Assembly (NCBI GenBank): GCA_002928965.1
Contig: PERU01000018.1
Coordinates: 1-64,000 of the forward strand
Source of the DNA: Methylomonas sp.
GTDB lineage: Bacteria > Pseudomonadota > Gammaproteobacteria > Methylococcales > Methylomonadaceae
Direction of reading: 5' to 3'
Length of the DNA stretch: 64,000 nucleotides
Position numbers and translations under genes: made by a program. Below, in pieces: positions 9,998-19,257 of the stretch. How positions within the stretch are numbered: position 1 is the first letter of the stretch; every line of letters begins with the position of its first letter. Below the pieces are notes generated by a model. The model was not told the origin of the DNA. It did no database searches and saw only the letters and a list, made by a program, of their open reading frames with translations.

Positions 9998-10969
9998 ATG
10001 GCTAGGGCAGATGTTTTAGTTAGCCTAATTCGCTCAGGAAGCAGAGGGGATCAAGTTGCTTTTCGCAAAGCGGCGGAATCCTTAATTGCTGACGAGCGTG
10101 ACAAAGGGCATCGGATTCTAGCAGATCGACTACAAAATTCTTTTGGTACCGAATTAGTTCCTCAGCGCTCTATTACGGCGCAAAAACAAAATGACTTAGT
10201 TTATGAAATAACGCCTAAACGTTTGCTATCGACAGTCTATGTTCCAGAGCTAGCTCTGGAACAAATTAATGATCTAATCGAAGAACAGCACCGTTCAGAA
10301 TTGTTACACGCTTATAGTTTGTCAGCTAGAAATAGAATTTTGTTGGTTGGTCCACCCGGTAACGGTAAAACCAGTTTGGCCGAAGCGATAGCAACCGAAT
10401 TAATGTATCCCCTGGTTTCCATTCGTTACGATACGTTAATTGGCAGCTACCTGGGTGAGACCGCCAGCCGGTTGAAACAAATCATCGATTATGTAAAAAC
10501 TCAACGTTGTGTTTTGTTTTTGGATGAGTTTGAAACAATAGGCAAAGAGCGTGGCGATACCCATGAAACTGGTGAAATCAAGCGCGTGGTGAGTTCATTA
10601 CTACTGCAATTGGACGATTTGCCGGACTATGTCGTGGTAATCGCCGCCAGCAATCACCCCGAACTTCTGGACAAAGCCGTCTGGCGTCGTTTCCAGGTAA
10701 GAGTCGAACTACCCCTTCCTTCACGCGATAAAATCGCTTTATTTATTGCAGCGATGGAACAAAAGACATCGGTCAAATTCGGATTAGCTGCCGAAACGAT
10801 GGCTAAGAAAATGCTAGGTACAAACTTTTCCGAAATTGAAGAGGTCTGTCTGACTATTGTCCGGCGAGCAATATTAAGTAAACAAACCGATAATGCCAAA
10901 AATATCACCACGGCTGTATTGCATCAATGGCAAAGCCGATATAAGCCTAAACCACAAGGAATGGAGTAA
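9998..10969 (+). CDS. ietA: AAA ATPase of an IetAS-type pair
   Basis: 323-residue AAA+ ATPase. Walker A GPPGNGKT at residues 118-125, Walker B with D176-E177 (FLDEFE), sensor-1-like IAASNHPELLD and an arginine-finger-like WRRF. The N-terminal 100 residues are helical and lack a recognisable domain. The partner is the subtilisin-like protease downstream, whose ATG overlaps this stop (TAATG). An AAA ATPase next to an S8 protease is the layout of IetAS, first described for plasmid stability and later as an anti-phage system; the match is on architecture and needs a search to confirm. The gene sits between the second permease and ATPase of a peptide transporter. The pair looks more A+T-rich than its flanks by eye, suggesting acquisition. 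Confidence 0.75.
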   Translation: MARADVLVSLIRSGSRGDQVAFRKAAESLIADERDKGHRILADRLQNSFGTELVPQRSITAQKQNDLVYEITPKRLLSTVYVPELALEQINDLIEEQHRSELLHAYSLSARNRILLVGPPGNGKTSLAEAIATELMYPLVSIRYDTLIGSYLGETASRLKQIIDYVKTQRCVLFLDEFETIGKERGDTHETGEIKRVVSSLLLQLDDLPDYVVVIAASNHPELLDKAVWRRFQVRVELPLPSRDKIALFIAAMEQKTSVKFGLAAETMAKKMLGTNFSEIEEVCLTIVRRAILSKQTDNAKNITTAVLHQWQSRYKPKPQGME

Positions 10970-13548
10970 TGGCCGAGTTACCTTTATTGATTTTTCCCCA
11001 AGCAAAAATTGTTGACCCTCCAAAGGGAAAAGCTGGTTTCCCCCCACTGAATGCACCGTCAAAACAAGTACAAATTTCACGGTTAACCCCGCAGTTTGAA
11101 AATCTAGAGAAACAGTTTCTTGCTGATCAGGCGATATTGTCCGCTTCAATTGGCGGCCTGGAACCTGAAATGGTTTTGGTGATTGAAACGGCGGGGCGTA
11201 TAGAAGATTTTCAACGTGCCATTGCCAATACGCCTGGGTTGGAATGGCTGGCCGAATGGGACGAGGAATTCGAGCCAGATGAGTATTTTTTCAACAAAGA
11301 CAGCAAACAACAGAAAACCGATAAGCGTGTTGATGGCCGATTGTATCTTGCTATGACTAATCAACAAGGTTTGTCGGAATTGTTAGCCCTTTGGAAGCAA
11401 TGGCAAAAAACAAACGATTTACCTCCGGGTAAAGCCAAATGGAGAGACGTATTCTCCCAAATCAAGGTTATTCGGCGTTGGGGGATACAAGAGCAATTAA
11501 TAGAAACCGGTGTTCTCGATATTTGGCGCGAAGATTTGGAGTACGAGGACACCGCACACCAACACATCAATTTCCAAGTAGAGTTTTTCTACCGTAAGGA
11601 CAGACAGACTAGAAAACAAAACGAAGTAATTTTTAAAACCTTACTGGAAGAATTGTCCGGACAGTTAATCAGTCCATTTCTTGAGTACTCGGAAATCGGC
11701 TTTCATGCGGCAAAAGCCCAATTATCCAGAAATAGTATTCAAACGATAGTCGAAAAGATTGATCGCAACGAGTTGGACGTTCATTTACTGAAGCTGCCGT
11801 CGATAATGTTTTTTCGCCCAACCGGACAATCGTTGACCAGTTCTCCCGATGAGACGGCGGCAATTGAAAATGCGCCGGAATATCCAGTCAGCGGTGATCC
11901 GATAGTTGCAATTTTAGACGGCGTACCGTTCAGCCAACATACATGGTTAAAAGACCGGTTAATTTTGGACGATGCTGACGAATTGGAAAACGAATATCAG
12001 CCCGGCGACAGAAAACATGGCACTGCGATGGCTTCGTTGGTCATACATGGTGAGTTGGATGCTAACCAAGTTCCGTTAACTAGACCAGTTTATCTTCGCC
12101 CTATTTTGCAACCAAACCCGCATGCGCCAAATCGGGATGAACATGTGCCGGACGAGATTTTTTATGAAGACCGCATCGAACGTGCCGTCCGACGTATGTT
12201 TGAAGGCGAAGGTGACGTTCCCGCCCAAGCCGATACAGTAAAGATCATTAATCTGTCTTTTGGCGACCTAACTCGGCCGTTTATTCATGCGCCGAGTCCG
12301 TGTGCGAAATTGCTGGATTGGCTGTCATGGAAATATAGAGTGCTATTTTGTATTAGCACTGGAAATATCAGTGAGTCGGTCAATCTCGGTGTTTCGGAGG
12401 ACGAGTTCAATCGCTTGAACGACACGGAAAAAACTCAACTAACGCTGGCTAAGATCAACGAGACGGCCCATTTACGACGAATCATTTCTCCGTCCGAATC
12501 ACTGAACGCCATTACGGTGGGAGCCAGCCATAGTGACAGCTCAATTGTTTCGAATTTAGCCAGGCGTGTCGATATTCTGCCGACGCCCAAATTATTTAGC
12601 CCGATTAGTCGTTTTGGGCATGGCTTTCGCCGATCAATCAAACCGGACATTTTATTGCCAGGTGGCAGGCAACTATTTAACTCGCCGCCAATAGGCAGCA
12701 TCTTTAAGGCTTCTTTGACCGGTTTGCCTCCAGGGCAAAAAGTTGCTGTTGAAGACAATAAGGGCGATCAGTCGGCTTCGAGCTATATGCGGGGTAGTAG
12801 TAATGCTACCGCTTTGGCATCCAGAGCTGGTGCAATGATTTATGAAGTCATTGAAAGTCTTAGAACTCAAATGCCTGATGCCATTCAGGGGGATCAAATT
12901 GCTGTTCTGATTAAAGCGTTATTAGTACATGGCGCGTCCAAAAAGGATGTAGACGAAGTATTGAAACAACATTTGAAGCCAACACCTGATCCGCGTCAAT
13001 TAAAAAGCTTCTCCAGCAAATCCGCGGGCTACGGCCATGCGAACGTCTCCAGAGTGCTAGCTTGCACAGAACAACGAGCCACAGTGATCGGCTGCGGGCA
13101 TATAAACGAGAAACAAGTCCACGAATACCGTTTTCCGCTGCCACCTTCCTTAGCAAACGAAAAATACTGGCGGCGTTTAACCATTACCCTGGCATGGTTC
13201 ACACCAATCAACTCAAATCATCGCTATTTGCGTCAAGCCAAACTGTTTTTTGATGCTCCCAAAAATACCGATGTGCTGGGTTTGAGTCGCCAAGAATCGG
13301 ATTGGACTCAGGTGAGGCGAGGAACAGTTCAACACGAAATATTGGAAAGTATTAAGGTATCCGATTATCAGGATGGCGATGAATTGGTCATTCCTGTGCA
13401 ATGCAATGCCGACGCAATTGATAAACTGGACGAACAAATTCCTTATGCTCTCGCGGTCACTTTGGAAGTCAAAGAAGGGGTTCCTATTTCGATTTATCAA
13501 GAAATTCGTAGTCGTATTCAAACTCAGATCAAGATTAAAGAAAGCTAA
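10969..13548 (+). CDS. ietS: Subtilisin-like (S8) serine protease of an IetAS-type pair
   Basis: 859 residues, no signal peptide, so probably cytosolic. The S8 catalytic triad is readable: D317 (AILDG), H350 (RKHGTAMASL) and S611 (GSSNATA), with the oxyanion Asn N466 (STGNIS). The first 300 residues form an N-terminal domain of unknown fold and the last 200 a beta-rich C-terminal domain, as in large IetS-like proteases. Between Asp and His the spacing is short (33 residues), typical of S8. Coupled to the AAA ATPase by TAATG, and its own stop overlaps the ATG of the transporter ATPase (TAATG), so all three should be translated from one message. Target unknown; by analogy the ATPase may regulate or deliver substrates to the protease during phage attack. 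Confidence 0.78.
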   Translation: MAELPLLIFPQAKIVDPPKGKAGFPPLNAPSKQVQISRLTPQFENLEKQFLADQAILSASIGGLEPEMVLVIETAGRIEDFQRAIANTPGLEWLAEWDEEFEPDEYFFNKDSKQQKTDKRVDGRLYLAMTNQQGLSELLALWKQWQKTNDLPPGKAKWRDVFSQIKVIRRWGIQEQLIETGVLDIWREDLEYEDTAHQHINFQVEFFYRKDRQTRKQNEVIFKTLLEELSGQLISPFLEYSEIGFHAAKAQLSRNSIQTIVEKIDRNELDVHLLKLPSIMFFRPTGQSLTSSPDETAAIENAPEYPVSGDPIVAILDGVPFSQHTWLKDRLILDDADELENEYQPGDRKHGTAMASLVIHGELDANQVPLTRPVYLRPILQPNPHAPNRDEHVPDEIFYEDRIERAVRRMFEGEGDVPAQADTVKIINLSFGDLTRPFIHAPSPCAKLLDWLSWKYRVLFCISTGNISESVNLGVSEDEFNRLNDTEKTQLTLAKINETAHLRRIISPSESLNAITVGASHSDSSIVSNLARRVDILPTPKLFSPISRFGHGFRRSIKPDILLPGGRQLFNSPPIGSIFKASLTGLPPGQKVAVEDNKGDQSASSYMRGSSNATALASRAGAMIYEVIESLRTQMPDAIQGDQIAVLIKALLVHGASKKDVDEVLKQHLKPTPDPRQLKSFSSKSAGYGHANVSRVLACTEQRATVIGCGHINEKQVHEYRFPLPPSLANEKYWRRLTITLAWFTPINSNHRYLRQAKLFFDAPKNTDVLGLSRQESDWTQVRRGTVQHEILESIKVSDYQDGDELVIPVQCNADAIDKLDEQIPYALAVTLEVKEGVPISIYQEIRSRIQTQIKIKES

Positions 13549-15146
13549 TGCAGCAATCTCTTTTAACCGTTGTTAACCTCACTGTCACATTCGGCGAAAG
13601 CAAAGTCGTAGACGACATCAGCTTCAATATCCGCCCCGGCGAAACCTTTGCGTTGGTCGGTGAATCCGGTTCCGGTAAATCCATTACCGCCTTGTCGGTG
13701 TTGCGGTTGTTGCCGCCTGCGGCACGCATGCAGGCGCATTCGATTGCGCTGCAAAACCAGGATTTATTGACCATTCCAGAAATAGACTTTTGCAAGCTGC
13801 GCGGGCGGCGGATTGGGTTTATTTTTCAGGATCCGATGTCGTCACTGAATCCGGTGATGACTATTGGTCAGCAAGTCGCGGAAGTATTGGAAATCCATTT
13901 TCAGCTTAGTGCCGAGGAAGTCAGGCAACGGGTAATGGAATTACTAGCACAGGTGGAAATTCCTGATCCCGAACGCCGCATCCAAGAATATCCGCATCAA
14001 CTGTCCGGCGGTCAGCGCCAACGGGTGATGATTGCAATTGCCTTGGCTGGTAAGCCGGAATTACTGATTGCCGACGAACCGACTACTGCACTGGATGTGA
14101 CGATACAGGCACAAATACTGACATTACTGAAAAAACTGCAGCGTGAAACTGGCATGGCTTTATGGCTGATCAGTCACGATTTAGCGCTGGTATCGAATAT
14201 CGCCGACCGCATCGCGGTGATGCAAAACGGCGGGATTGTTGAAACCGCCAACACCCAGGACTTTTTCAAACAGGCGCAACATCCGTATAGCCTGAAATTG
14301 CTGGCCGCATTGCCGAAGATGGACAGTTGCATCGGCAAACAACCGCAAACTAACGCGCCACTGTTGAAAGTGGAGAATTTCAAAGTCTATTACCCGATCC
14401 GTAAAGGCATTTTCAAACGCGTAGTCGGCCATGTCAAAGCTGTAGACGGGGTTGATTTTGAATTGCGGGCGGGCAGCACTTTGGCGCTGGTGGGTGAATC
14501 CGGTTGCGGCAAGACCAGCATGGGCAAGGGCTTGTTGAATCTGATTCCATCCGAGGCTGGTAAAGTTTTGCTAAATGGTGCGGATATGACTCAGCTGCAA
14601 GGCGAAACCCTGCGCCGCAAGCGGGCGGAGATGCAGATTGTGTTTCAGGACCCGTTTGCGGCGATGAATCCGCGCATGTTGGTCGGCGATATTATCGCCG
14701 AGGGCATCACCGCCTTGCGTCCCGAAACCCCGACCGACGAAAAACAGCGGCGGGTCGCTGAATTGCTGCAACAAGTCGATTTACCAGCAGAGTCAGCTTT
14801 ACGCTATCCGCACGAGTTTTCCGGCGGCCAACGCCAACGAATTTGCATCGCCCGGGCGCTGGCGGTCGAACCCAAACTGATTATCTGCGATGAACCGACC
14901 AGCGCACTGGATGTGTCGGTGCAGGCGCAAATTATCGAGCTATTAAAAAATCTGCAAAAGCAGCAGGGTTTGAGCTATTTGTTGATCACCCACAATCTGG
15001 GTGTGGTCGCCGAAATGGCGGATGAGGTGGCGGTGATGTATCAGGGTAAGATTGTCGAACACGGCCTGGTCGAGCAAGTGTTGATGCAGCCACGACACGA
15101 ATACACCAAAACCTTGCTGTCAGCAGTGCCGCAGTTGCAAGGGTAA
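13548..15146 (+). CDS. Peptide ABC transporter double ATP-binding protein (YejF type)
   Basis: 532 residues with two complete ABC ATPase domains, fusing the roles of DppD and DppF. Domain 1: Walker A GESGSGKS (38-45), signature LSGGQRQR, Walker [13 protein letters not shown]. Domain 2: Walker A GESGCGKT (316-323), signature FSGGQRQR, Walker [13 protein letters not shown]. It powers the two permeases upstream but is separated from them by the AAA/S8 pair, whose protease stop overlaps this ATG. Translation therefore probably depends on passage through ietS. It ends back to back with the convergent SOUL gene (no gap). Confidence 0.92.
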   Translation: MQQSLLTVVNLTVTFGESKVVDDISFNIRPGETFALVGESGSGKSITALSVLRLLPPAARMQAHSIALQNQDLLTIPEIDFCKLRGRRIGFIFQDPMSSLNPVMTIGQQVAEVLEIHFQLSAEEVRQRVMELLAQVEIPDPERRIQEYPHQLSGGQRQRVMIAIALAGKPELLIADEPTTALDVTIQAQILTLLKKLQRETGMALWLISHDLALVSNIADRIAVMQNGGIVETANTQDFFKQAQHPYSLKLLAALPKMDSCIGKQPQTNAPLLKVENFKVYYPIRKGIFKRVVGHVKAVDGVDFELRAGSTLALVGESGCGKTSMGKGLLNLIPSEAGKVLLNGADMTQLQGETLRRKRAEMQIVFQDPFAAMNPRMLVGDIIAEGITALRPETPTDEKQRRVAELLQQVDLPAESALRYPHEFSGGQRQRICIARALAVEPKLIICDEPTSALDVSVQAQIIELLKNLQKQQGLSYLLITHNLGVVAEMADEVAVMYQGKIVEHGLVEQVLMQPRHEYTKTLLSAVPQLQG

Positions 15147-15767
15147 TCATTCAATATCGATATGCACTTCGTTACGACGCAAGGCCGGTAGCGTCCAGGG
15201 TGGATCATAAGCCGCTGATCGGGCAGGAGACAGTATTTTCAAGCCGCGTTGTTGTAGCCAGTTGGTTAATTCGTTGGCTTTTTGGTTGATGTTTTCTTCG
15301 TTTAAACTGCCGGAATAACGAATTACCGCTACTTTTTTAGCGGGTATTTGCTTGATTTCAATCAAAGGATCAATCGGTACCGGCAAGCTTTCCAGGGTAT
15401 ATTCTGTCGGCATCACAAAAGCCATGCGCCACTGATTGCTGGTTTTTTGTTGTAGCACCGGCGCAGTCATGGCAATTTTTTCGTTTCCAGGTTCTCGGTA
15501 CACGGGCGTGGTCATCGCCACTTTTTCCTGGTTGCGATTATTGCCAAAAATAAAGCCTGCCAAGCGATTGAAACCAATCGAGCCGCTATTAGCATAATCG
15601 GCGTCGATGACGGTTTCGGCAACCAGAATCGGTGCATACTGGCGAATTTCAATTTCGCCGTGTTGCTCTATGAGCGTATATCCGGCCTCCGCGCTATTGC
15701 GTATGCCAACCATGGAACACCCCGCGAAAAAAATGCTTAAAAGTAGCTGGCTTAAAGATTTGAACAT
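15147..15767 (-). CDS. SOUL/heme-binding family lipoprotein
   Basis: About 206 residues from the chosen ATG. Lipoprotein signal MFKSLSQ... with lipobox FFAGC, then a SOUL domain (GYTLIEQHGEIEIRQYAP; VAMTTPVYRE; IAMTAPV), the family of HBP/SOUL heme-binding proteins. In-frame starts at 15800 (TTG) and 15779 (ATG) exist; 15767 is preferred because it puts the signal peptide at the very N terminus and has a GGGCGG upstream. The protein would sit on the periplasmic face of a membrane. Heme binding is family knowledge; no ligand residue can be assigned here. Convergent with yejF and not obviously in an operon. Confidence 0.85.
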   Translation of the reverse strand: MFKSLSQLLLSIFFAGCSMVGIRNSAEAGYTLIEQHGEIEIRQYAPILVAETVIDADYANSGSIGFNRLAGFIFGNNRNQEKVAMTTPVYREPGNEKIAMTAPVLQQKTSNQWRMAFVMPTEYTLESLPVPIDPLIEIKQIPAKKVAVIRYSGSLNEENINQKANELTNWLQQRGLKILSPARSAAYDPPWTLPALRRNEVHIDIE

Positions 15768-15867
15768 GCTGCCGCCCATTGAGTTTTTGTTTATTTTCAA
15801 TTAGCAGTATGCCGCAAAATAATTTTTTCGCGGTAGATTAAACTCACTGAAAACCACACAAGCCGCT

Positions 15868-16332
15868 ATGAACCTTTATCAACTCTATCGCCGGCAATGC
15901 CTGAAATTATCTCCGCAAGCCGCCTGGGACTTTTTTTCCTCGCCGTATTATTTAAACGAAATCACCCCTGACTTTTTCAGGGTAGACATCATCTCGCCCG
16001 TGCCCGACAAAATTCATATCGGTTTGATGATTGCCTACCGCATGCAGGCAGTTTTCGGTTGGACTATGCCTTGGCTGTCGGAAATCAGTGTTTGTGAGGA
16101 GCCACAGCGATTTATCTATCAACAAGCCATAGGCCTGTTTAAGTTTTGGAGCCACGAAGTGCGTATTACCGAGCAAGACGGGCATATCGTCATGGAAGAT
16201 ATTGTGTTTTACGCCATGCCGTTTGGCTGGTTTGGGCAAATCATGCATGCGTTGTTGATCGGTGCCAATCTACGGCAGATTTTCGACACTCGCCAGCAAT
16301 ATTTGCAGGCCAAATGGGGCGTTGACGTGTAA
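15868..16332 (+). CDS. SRPBCC (START-like) family protein
   Basis: 154 residues, soluble. N-terminal pattern SPQAAWDFFSSPYYLNEITP and the aromatic-rich body (PWLSEISVCEEPQRFIYQQ, GLFKFWSHEVRI) match the SRPBCC/polyketide-cyclase-like fold often annotated as cell-division-inhibitor-like or ligand-binding in bacteria. No catalytic residues can be named. It lies 30 bp upstream of a small membrane protein gene on the same strand, possibly one transcript. Function unknown. Confidence 0.75.
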   Translation: MNLYQLYRRQCLKLSPQAAWDFFSSPYYLNEITPDFFRVDIISPVPDKIHIGLMIAYRMQAVFGWTMPWLSEISVCEEPQRFIYQQAIGLFKFWSHEVRITEQDGHIVMEDIVFYAMPFGWFGQIMHALLIGANLRQIFDTRQQYLQAKWGVDV

Positions 16333-16361
16333 ATTAGCGGCTTTATCCATCCAGCGACTTG

Positions 16362-16880
16362 ATGCTTATGCCTATCTTTATTTTATTGTGTTTACTGTTG
16401 GAAGTTTTGATACAAACCCAAAGCCCTTATTTGCCGTTAATGCTCAATGAAACGGTCTGGATGGCCGGTGTAGTGGTGGCTTGCGGGTTTTTGCTGGCGG
16501 GGTGTTTAAAAAAAATCGCCAGCAGCGTCTGGCATGATGGTTTTGCCAGCGGTGTGTTGTGGGCTTGGTATGGTTATTGGGAGCCGTTGTTTAGCAAAGG
16601 CTCGCCGATTTTCGATGGGTTTCCAGTCTATTTTGCCGCACTCAGTGGCTGGATGTGGTTGGCGTTCATCAATAAAAGCCATCGTTTCGATGAGGCCTCC
16701 CAGGATGCTTTGCGGTATTTACAGAATTATCTGGTGCGTTTCGACACCTGTTGGTTGGCGGGTTTGGTTTTGATCGGTCTGGCGTTGCCTGATCATTACT
16801 TGTCTTATCCGTTAGCGATGACTTTTTTCATTGTTCGCAGTGCCTTCCAGCGTTGCATGGAAATTATCGATAGCCAATGA
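16362..16880 (+). CDS. Small integral membrane protein, unknown
   Basis: 172 residues from ATG 16362 (a TTG one codon earlier and an ATG at 16368 are alternatives; no clear Shine-Dalgarno). Four or five hydrophobic segments are visible: residues 1-16, 36-55, about 92-108 and 132-165. No family recognised. It follows the SRPBCC gene and precedes the recA promoter region. Confidence 0.65.
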   Translation: MLMPIFILLCLLLEVLIQTQSPYLPLMLNETVWMAGVVVACGFLLAGCLKKIASSVWHDGFASGVLWAWYGYWEPLFSKGSPIFDGFPVYFAALSGWMWLAFINKSHRFDEASQDALRYLQNYLVRFDTCWLAGLVLIGLALPDHYLSYPLAMTFFIVRSAFQRCMEIIDSQ

Positions 16881-16928
16881 GCGCCAAAGCGGCTTCAAAA
16901 CCATCTGCCGCAGCCCTTTGGATACTAT

Positions 16929-16961
16929 TTTACAGGCGGCTATCTGTGTGATAATGCACAG
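16929..16961 (+). promoter_or_regulatory. Candidate recA promoter with overlapping palindrome
   Basis: A -35-like TTTACA (16929-16934) and -10-like GATAAT (16950-16955, with an extended TGT before it) are separated by 15 bp. The palindrome CTGTG-N8-CACAG (16944-16961) overlaps the -10. recA is normally under LexA control, but the classical gammaproteobacterial box is CTGT-N8-ACAG (16 bp) and this one is two bases longer, so LexA binding is only possible. Confidence 0.45.
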
Positions 16962-16994
16962 TTTTAAACAATAGCGGATTTTGTGGGTACTAAA

Positions 16995-18050
16995 ATGGAC
17001 GAGAACAAGAAAAAGGCGTTAGGCGCTGCATTGATGCAAATCGAAAAACAATTCGGTAAGGGTTCAGTGATGCGAATGGGCGATGTCGCTGCCTCCCGTG
17101 ATATTGAAGTCGTATCGACCGGATCGCTGTCGCTGGATATTGCTCTGGGGGTTGGCGGCTTGCCGCGAGGCCGCATAATCGAAATTTACGGACCTGAATC
17201 GTCTGGTAAAACTACTTTAACGTTGCAAACCATCGCCCAAATGCAAAAATTGGGTGGGACCGCCGCGTTCGTCGATGCCGAACATGCCTTGGATCCGGTG
17301 TATGCGCAAAAAATCGGCGTTAACATTGACGATTTGCTGGTTTCTCAGCCCGATACCGGTGAACAGGCACTGGAGATTACCGACATGCTGGTGCGTTCCG
17401 GCGCGGTTGATATCGTGGTCATCGACTCGGTGGCGGCCTTAACGCCAAAAGCTGAAATCGAAGGCGACATGGGCGATTCGCACATGGGCTTGCAAGCCCG
17501 TTTGATGTCGCAAGCCTTGCGCAAACTGACTGCCAACATCAAACGCTCCAACACCCTGGTGATTTTCATCAACCAGTTGCGGATGAAAATCGGCGTAATG
17601 TTCGGCAATCCGGAAACCACCACCGGCGGTAACGCGCTGAAGTTTTATGCCTCGGTGCGTCTGGATATTCGTCGTATCGGTGCCATCAAAAAAGGCGACG
17701 AAGTCATAGGCAACGAAACCCGCGTCAAGGTTGTCAAAAATAAAGTCGCGCCCCCGTTCAAACAAGCCGATTTTGAAATTCTGTATGGCGAAGGCGTGTC
17801 CTTCTTCGGTGAATTGGTGGATTTGGGTGTCGAATACGGCTTTGTGCAAAAATCCGGCTCCTGGTACAGCTATAACAACGACAAAATCGGCCAAGGCAAA
17901 GACAACGCCAAGCAGTTTTTAAGAGATAACCCGGACAAAGCGGTCGAACTGGAAAAGGCCATTCGCGAAAAGGCTTTTGCCAAATTAGCGACCTTACCGC
18001 CAGCTGCGCCAGATGCAGAAGAAGACGCCGAGTTCGTCGACGCCGACTGA
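16995..18050 (+). CDS. recA: Recombinase RecA
   Basis: DNA strand-exchange ATPase and co-protease for LexA. 351 residues from ATG 16995; a GTG at 16983 would add four residues (MGTK) and is less likely because RecA proteins usually begin directly with the DENK... helix. Walker A GPESSGKT at 66-73; canonical family segments [28 protein letters not shown] and [13 protein letters not shown]. The acidic C-terminal tail ([12 protein letters not shown]) is typical. recX overlaps its 3' end by 38 bp. Confidence 0.98.
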   Translation: MDENKKKALGAALMQIEKQFGKGSVMRMGDVAASRDIEVVSTGSLSLDIALGVGGLPRGRIIEIYGPESSGKTTLTLQTIAQMQKLGGTAAFVDAEHALDPVYAQKIGVNIDDLLVSQPDTGEQALEITDMLVRSGAVDIVVIDSVAALTPKAEIEGDMGDSHMGLQARLMSQALRKLTANIKRSNTLVIFINQLRMKIGVMFGNPETTTGGNALKFYASVRLDIRRIGAIKKGDEVIGNETRVKVVKNKVAPPFKQADFEILYGEGVSFFGELVDLGVEYGFVQKSGSWYSYNNDKIGQGKDNAKQFLRDNPDKAVELEKAIREKAFAKLATLPPAAPDAEEDAEFVDAD

Positions 18051-18513
18051 GCGTCGTCAACAAATCGAAGCCGTCTGTTTACGTTTGCTGGCCCGGCGCG
18101 AACATAGCCAAAAAGAATTGCTTGATAAGCTGGCGTTGCGCGGTTTTATGCGTGATGAATCGCTACCGGTCATTCAGGCAATGGCAGAACAAAACTGGCA
18201 AAACGATCTTCGGTATGCAGAATGCTATCTACGTCAGCGGATTGCAACTGGGTACGGACCGGTGCGGATACGTTACGAGTTGCAGCAGCGCGGCATAGAC
18301 GATGCCGATCTGGATGCCCAGGCCGAGGAACAAGGCGGCTGGCAAAATCTGCTGCTGGATGTGTATGCGCGTAAATACGATGATGAAAAATCGCTAAGCC
18401 AAAACGAATGGCTGAAACGTAGCCGGTTTTTACAGCAACGTGGGTTTAGTGGCGAGATGATTAAACGGTTGTTTGGTGAATTGAAAATAAAATTAAATTC
18501 GCGAGGTGGATAA
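18013..18513 (+). CDS. recX: Regulatory protein RecX
   Basis: Modulator that caps and inhibits RecA filaments. 166 residues, helical, with the RecX three-helix repeats ([43 protein letters not shown] as visible fragments; [18 protein letters not shown]). The only usable start is ATG 18013 inside recA; no later in-frame ATG/GTG precedes the first conserved helix, so the 38-bp overlap is probably real. Its stop overlaps the next small gene (TAATG). Confidence 0.92.
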   Translation: MQKKTPSSSTPTERRQQIEAVCLRLLARREHSQKELLDKLALRGFMRDESLPVIQAMAEQNWQNDLRYAECYLRQRIATGYGPVRIRYELQQRGIDDADLDAQAEEQGGWQNLLLDVYARKYDDEKSLSQNEWLKRSRFLQQRGFSGEMIKRLFGELKIKLNSRGG

Positions 18514-18725
18514 TGGCTAATACCTTGAATGAAGTGGAGTTATTGGAACAGCGAATCGCAGCGTTGGATAATGTTGCCTTTGCAAAATTACGGGATTGGT
18601 TTATCGATTTCGAGCAAAGACGTTGGGATCAGAAGATCGAAACCGATCAGTCGGAAGGAAAGCTGGATTTTCTAATAAATAATGCATTGACTGAGTACCA
18701 AGCAGGCAAGGCACGCGAGCTTTGA
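18513..18725 (+). CDS. Putative antitoxin of a RelE/ParE-type pair
   Basis: 70 residues, charged and helical (ELLEQRIAALDNVAFAKLRDWF ... RRWDQKIETDQSEGKLD), ending TEYQAGKAREL. This is the pattern of small antitoxins that sit before RelE-like toxins in many proteobacteria. Starts by TAATG overlap with recX and overlaps the toxin start by four bases. Its DNA-binding mode is not recognisable. It may still be expressed although the toxin's end is altered. Confidence 0.7.
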   Translation: MANTLNEVELLEQRIAALDNVAFAKLRDWFIDFEQRRWDQKIETDQSEGKLDFLINNALTEYQAGKAREL

Positions 18726-18964
18726 AACACCACGCATCATCGGCGTTTTGGTCGAGTTACGACCAATTGCCAATTGAAATCCAACGTTTGGCTGACAAAA
18801 ATTTTGAATTATTAAAAATCGATTCAAGCCATCCTTCGTTACAATTCAAAAAAGTCGGCAAAGTTTGGTCGGCTCGAATTGGTATTGGCTATCGGGCCTT
18901 AGCAGAACTCGTAGCTCCGAATAGCGAAGCGTATTCGGAGGAAAGTGAAGTCCGTAGGCGTTGA
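18722..18964 (+). CDS. RelE/ParE-family toxin with C-terminus replaced by a REP hairpin
   Basis: 80 residues from a TTG start overlapping the antitoxin stop. Residues 1-61 match the RelE/HigB-like pattern (ADKNFELLK, HPSLQFKKVGKVWSARIGIGYRALA). In relatives the protein continues into a W/F-rich strand with a catalytic or structural WIGTHxEYD-like end; here it switches to ELVAPNSEAYSEESEVRRR, encoded by a GTAG-headed palindrome (18911-18940) and the 21 bases after it, then stops. The toxin is thus probably inactive, since the last strand is missing. The continuing presence of the antitoxin supports decay rather than a new function. The homologous end is recalled from the family. Confidence 0.65.
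   Translation: MKHHASSAFWSSYDQLPIEIQRLADKNFELLKIDSSHPSLQFKKVGKVWSARIGIGYRALAELVAPNSEAYSEESEVRRR
18911..18940 (+). repeat. REP-like element inside the toxin gene
   Basis: GTAG (18911-18914) followed by CTCCGAATA (18915-18923), loop GCGAAGCG and TATTCGGAG (18932-18940): a perfect 9-bp stem with a GTAG head, the layout of REP elements mobilised by RAYT transposases. The AGCGAAGCGT centre is shared in variant form by hairpins at 23128 and 43228. Confidence 0.75.
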
Positions 18965-18996
18965 ACAAAAAAATACTAACCAACGAGATAAGTAAA

Positions 18997-19257
18997 ATGA
19001 CTGCTAATTTTTTAAATGAACTTATGCCGTCGACTTCGCAATTTAGGCAAGTGTATGACGATGCACCGGAGGCAATTGTTATTCCCAAACATTTGCAACA
19101 CCACCGCGTCGTAGTTACGGTGTCACTGCTGTATGAAGATCAATCGGTTACGCCGAGCAGAAAACGCATACCACCAGCCCAATTCGCGGGGAGAGTTAAG
19201 GAGTTGGGTGACGTCATCAACACGCTGTCCGCCGATGACTGGGGGATGACTGATTGA
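18997..19257 (+). CDS. Putative VapB-like antitoxin
   Basis: 86 residues from ATG 18997 (a TTG at 18961 just after the previous stop is an alternative). Middle and end: VIPKHLQHHRVVVTVSLLYED then PPAQFAGRVKELGDVINTLSADDWGMTD, an acidic Trp-containing tail resembling VapB-type antitoxins that wrap their PIN toxin. Overlaps the PIN toxin start. Family call rests on position and tail pattern. Confidence 0.7.
   Translation: MTANFLNELMPSTSQFRQVYDDAPEAIVIPKHLQHHRVVVTVSLLYEDQSVTPSRKRIPPAQFAGRVKELGDVINTLSADDWGMTD

Noticed and set aside
16944-16961. Calling the palindrome before recA a canonical LexA box
   Set aside because: Spacing is CTGT-N10-ACAG instead of N8, so only a candidate is reported.
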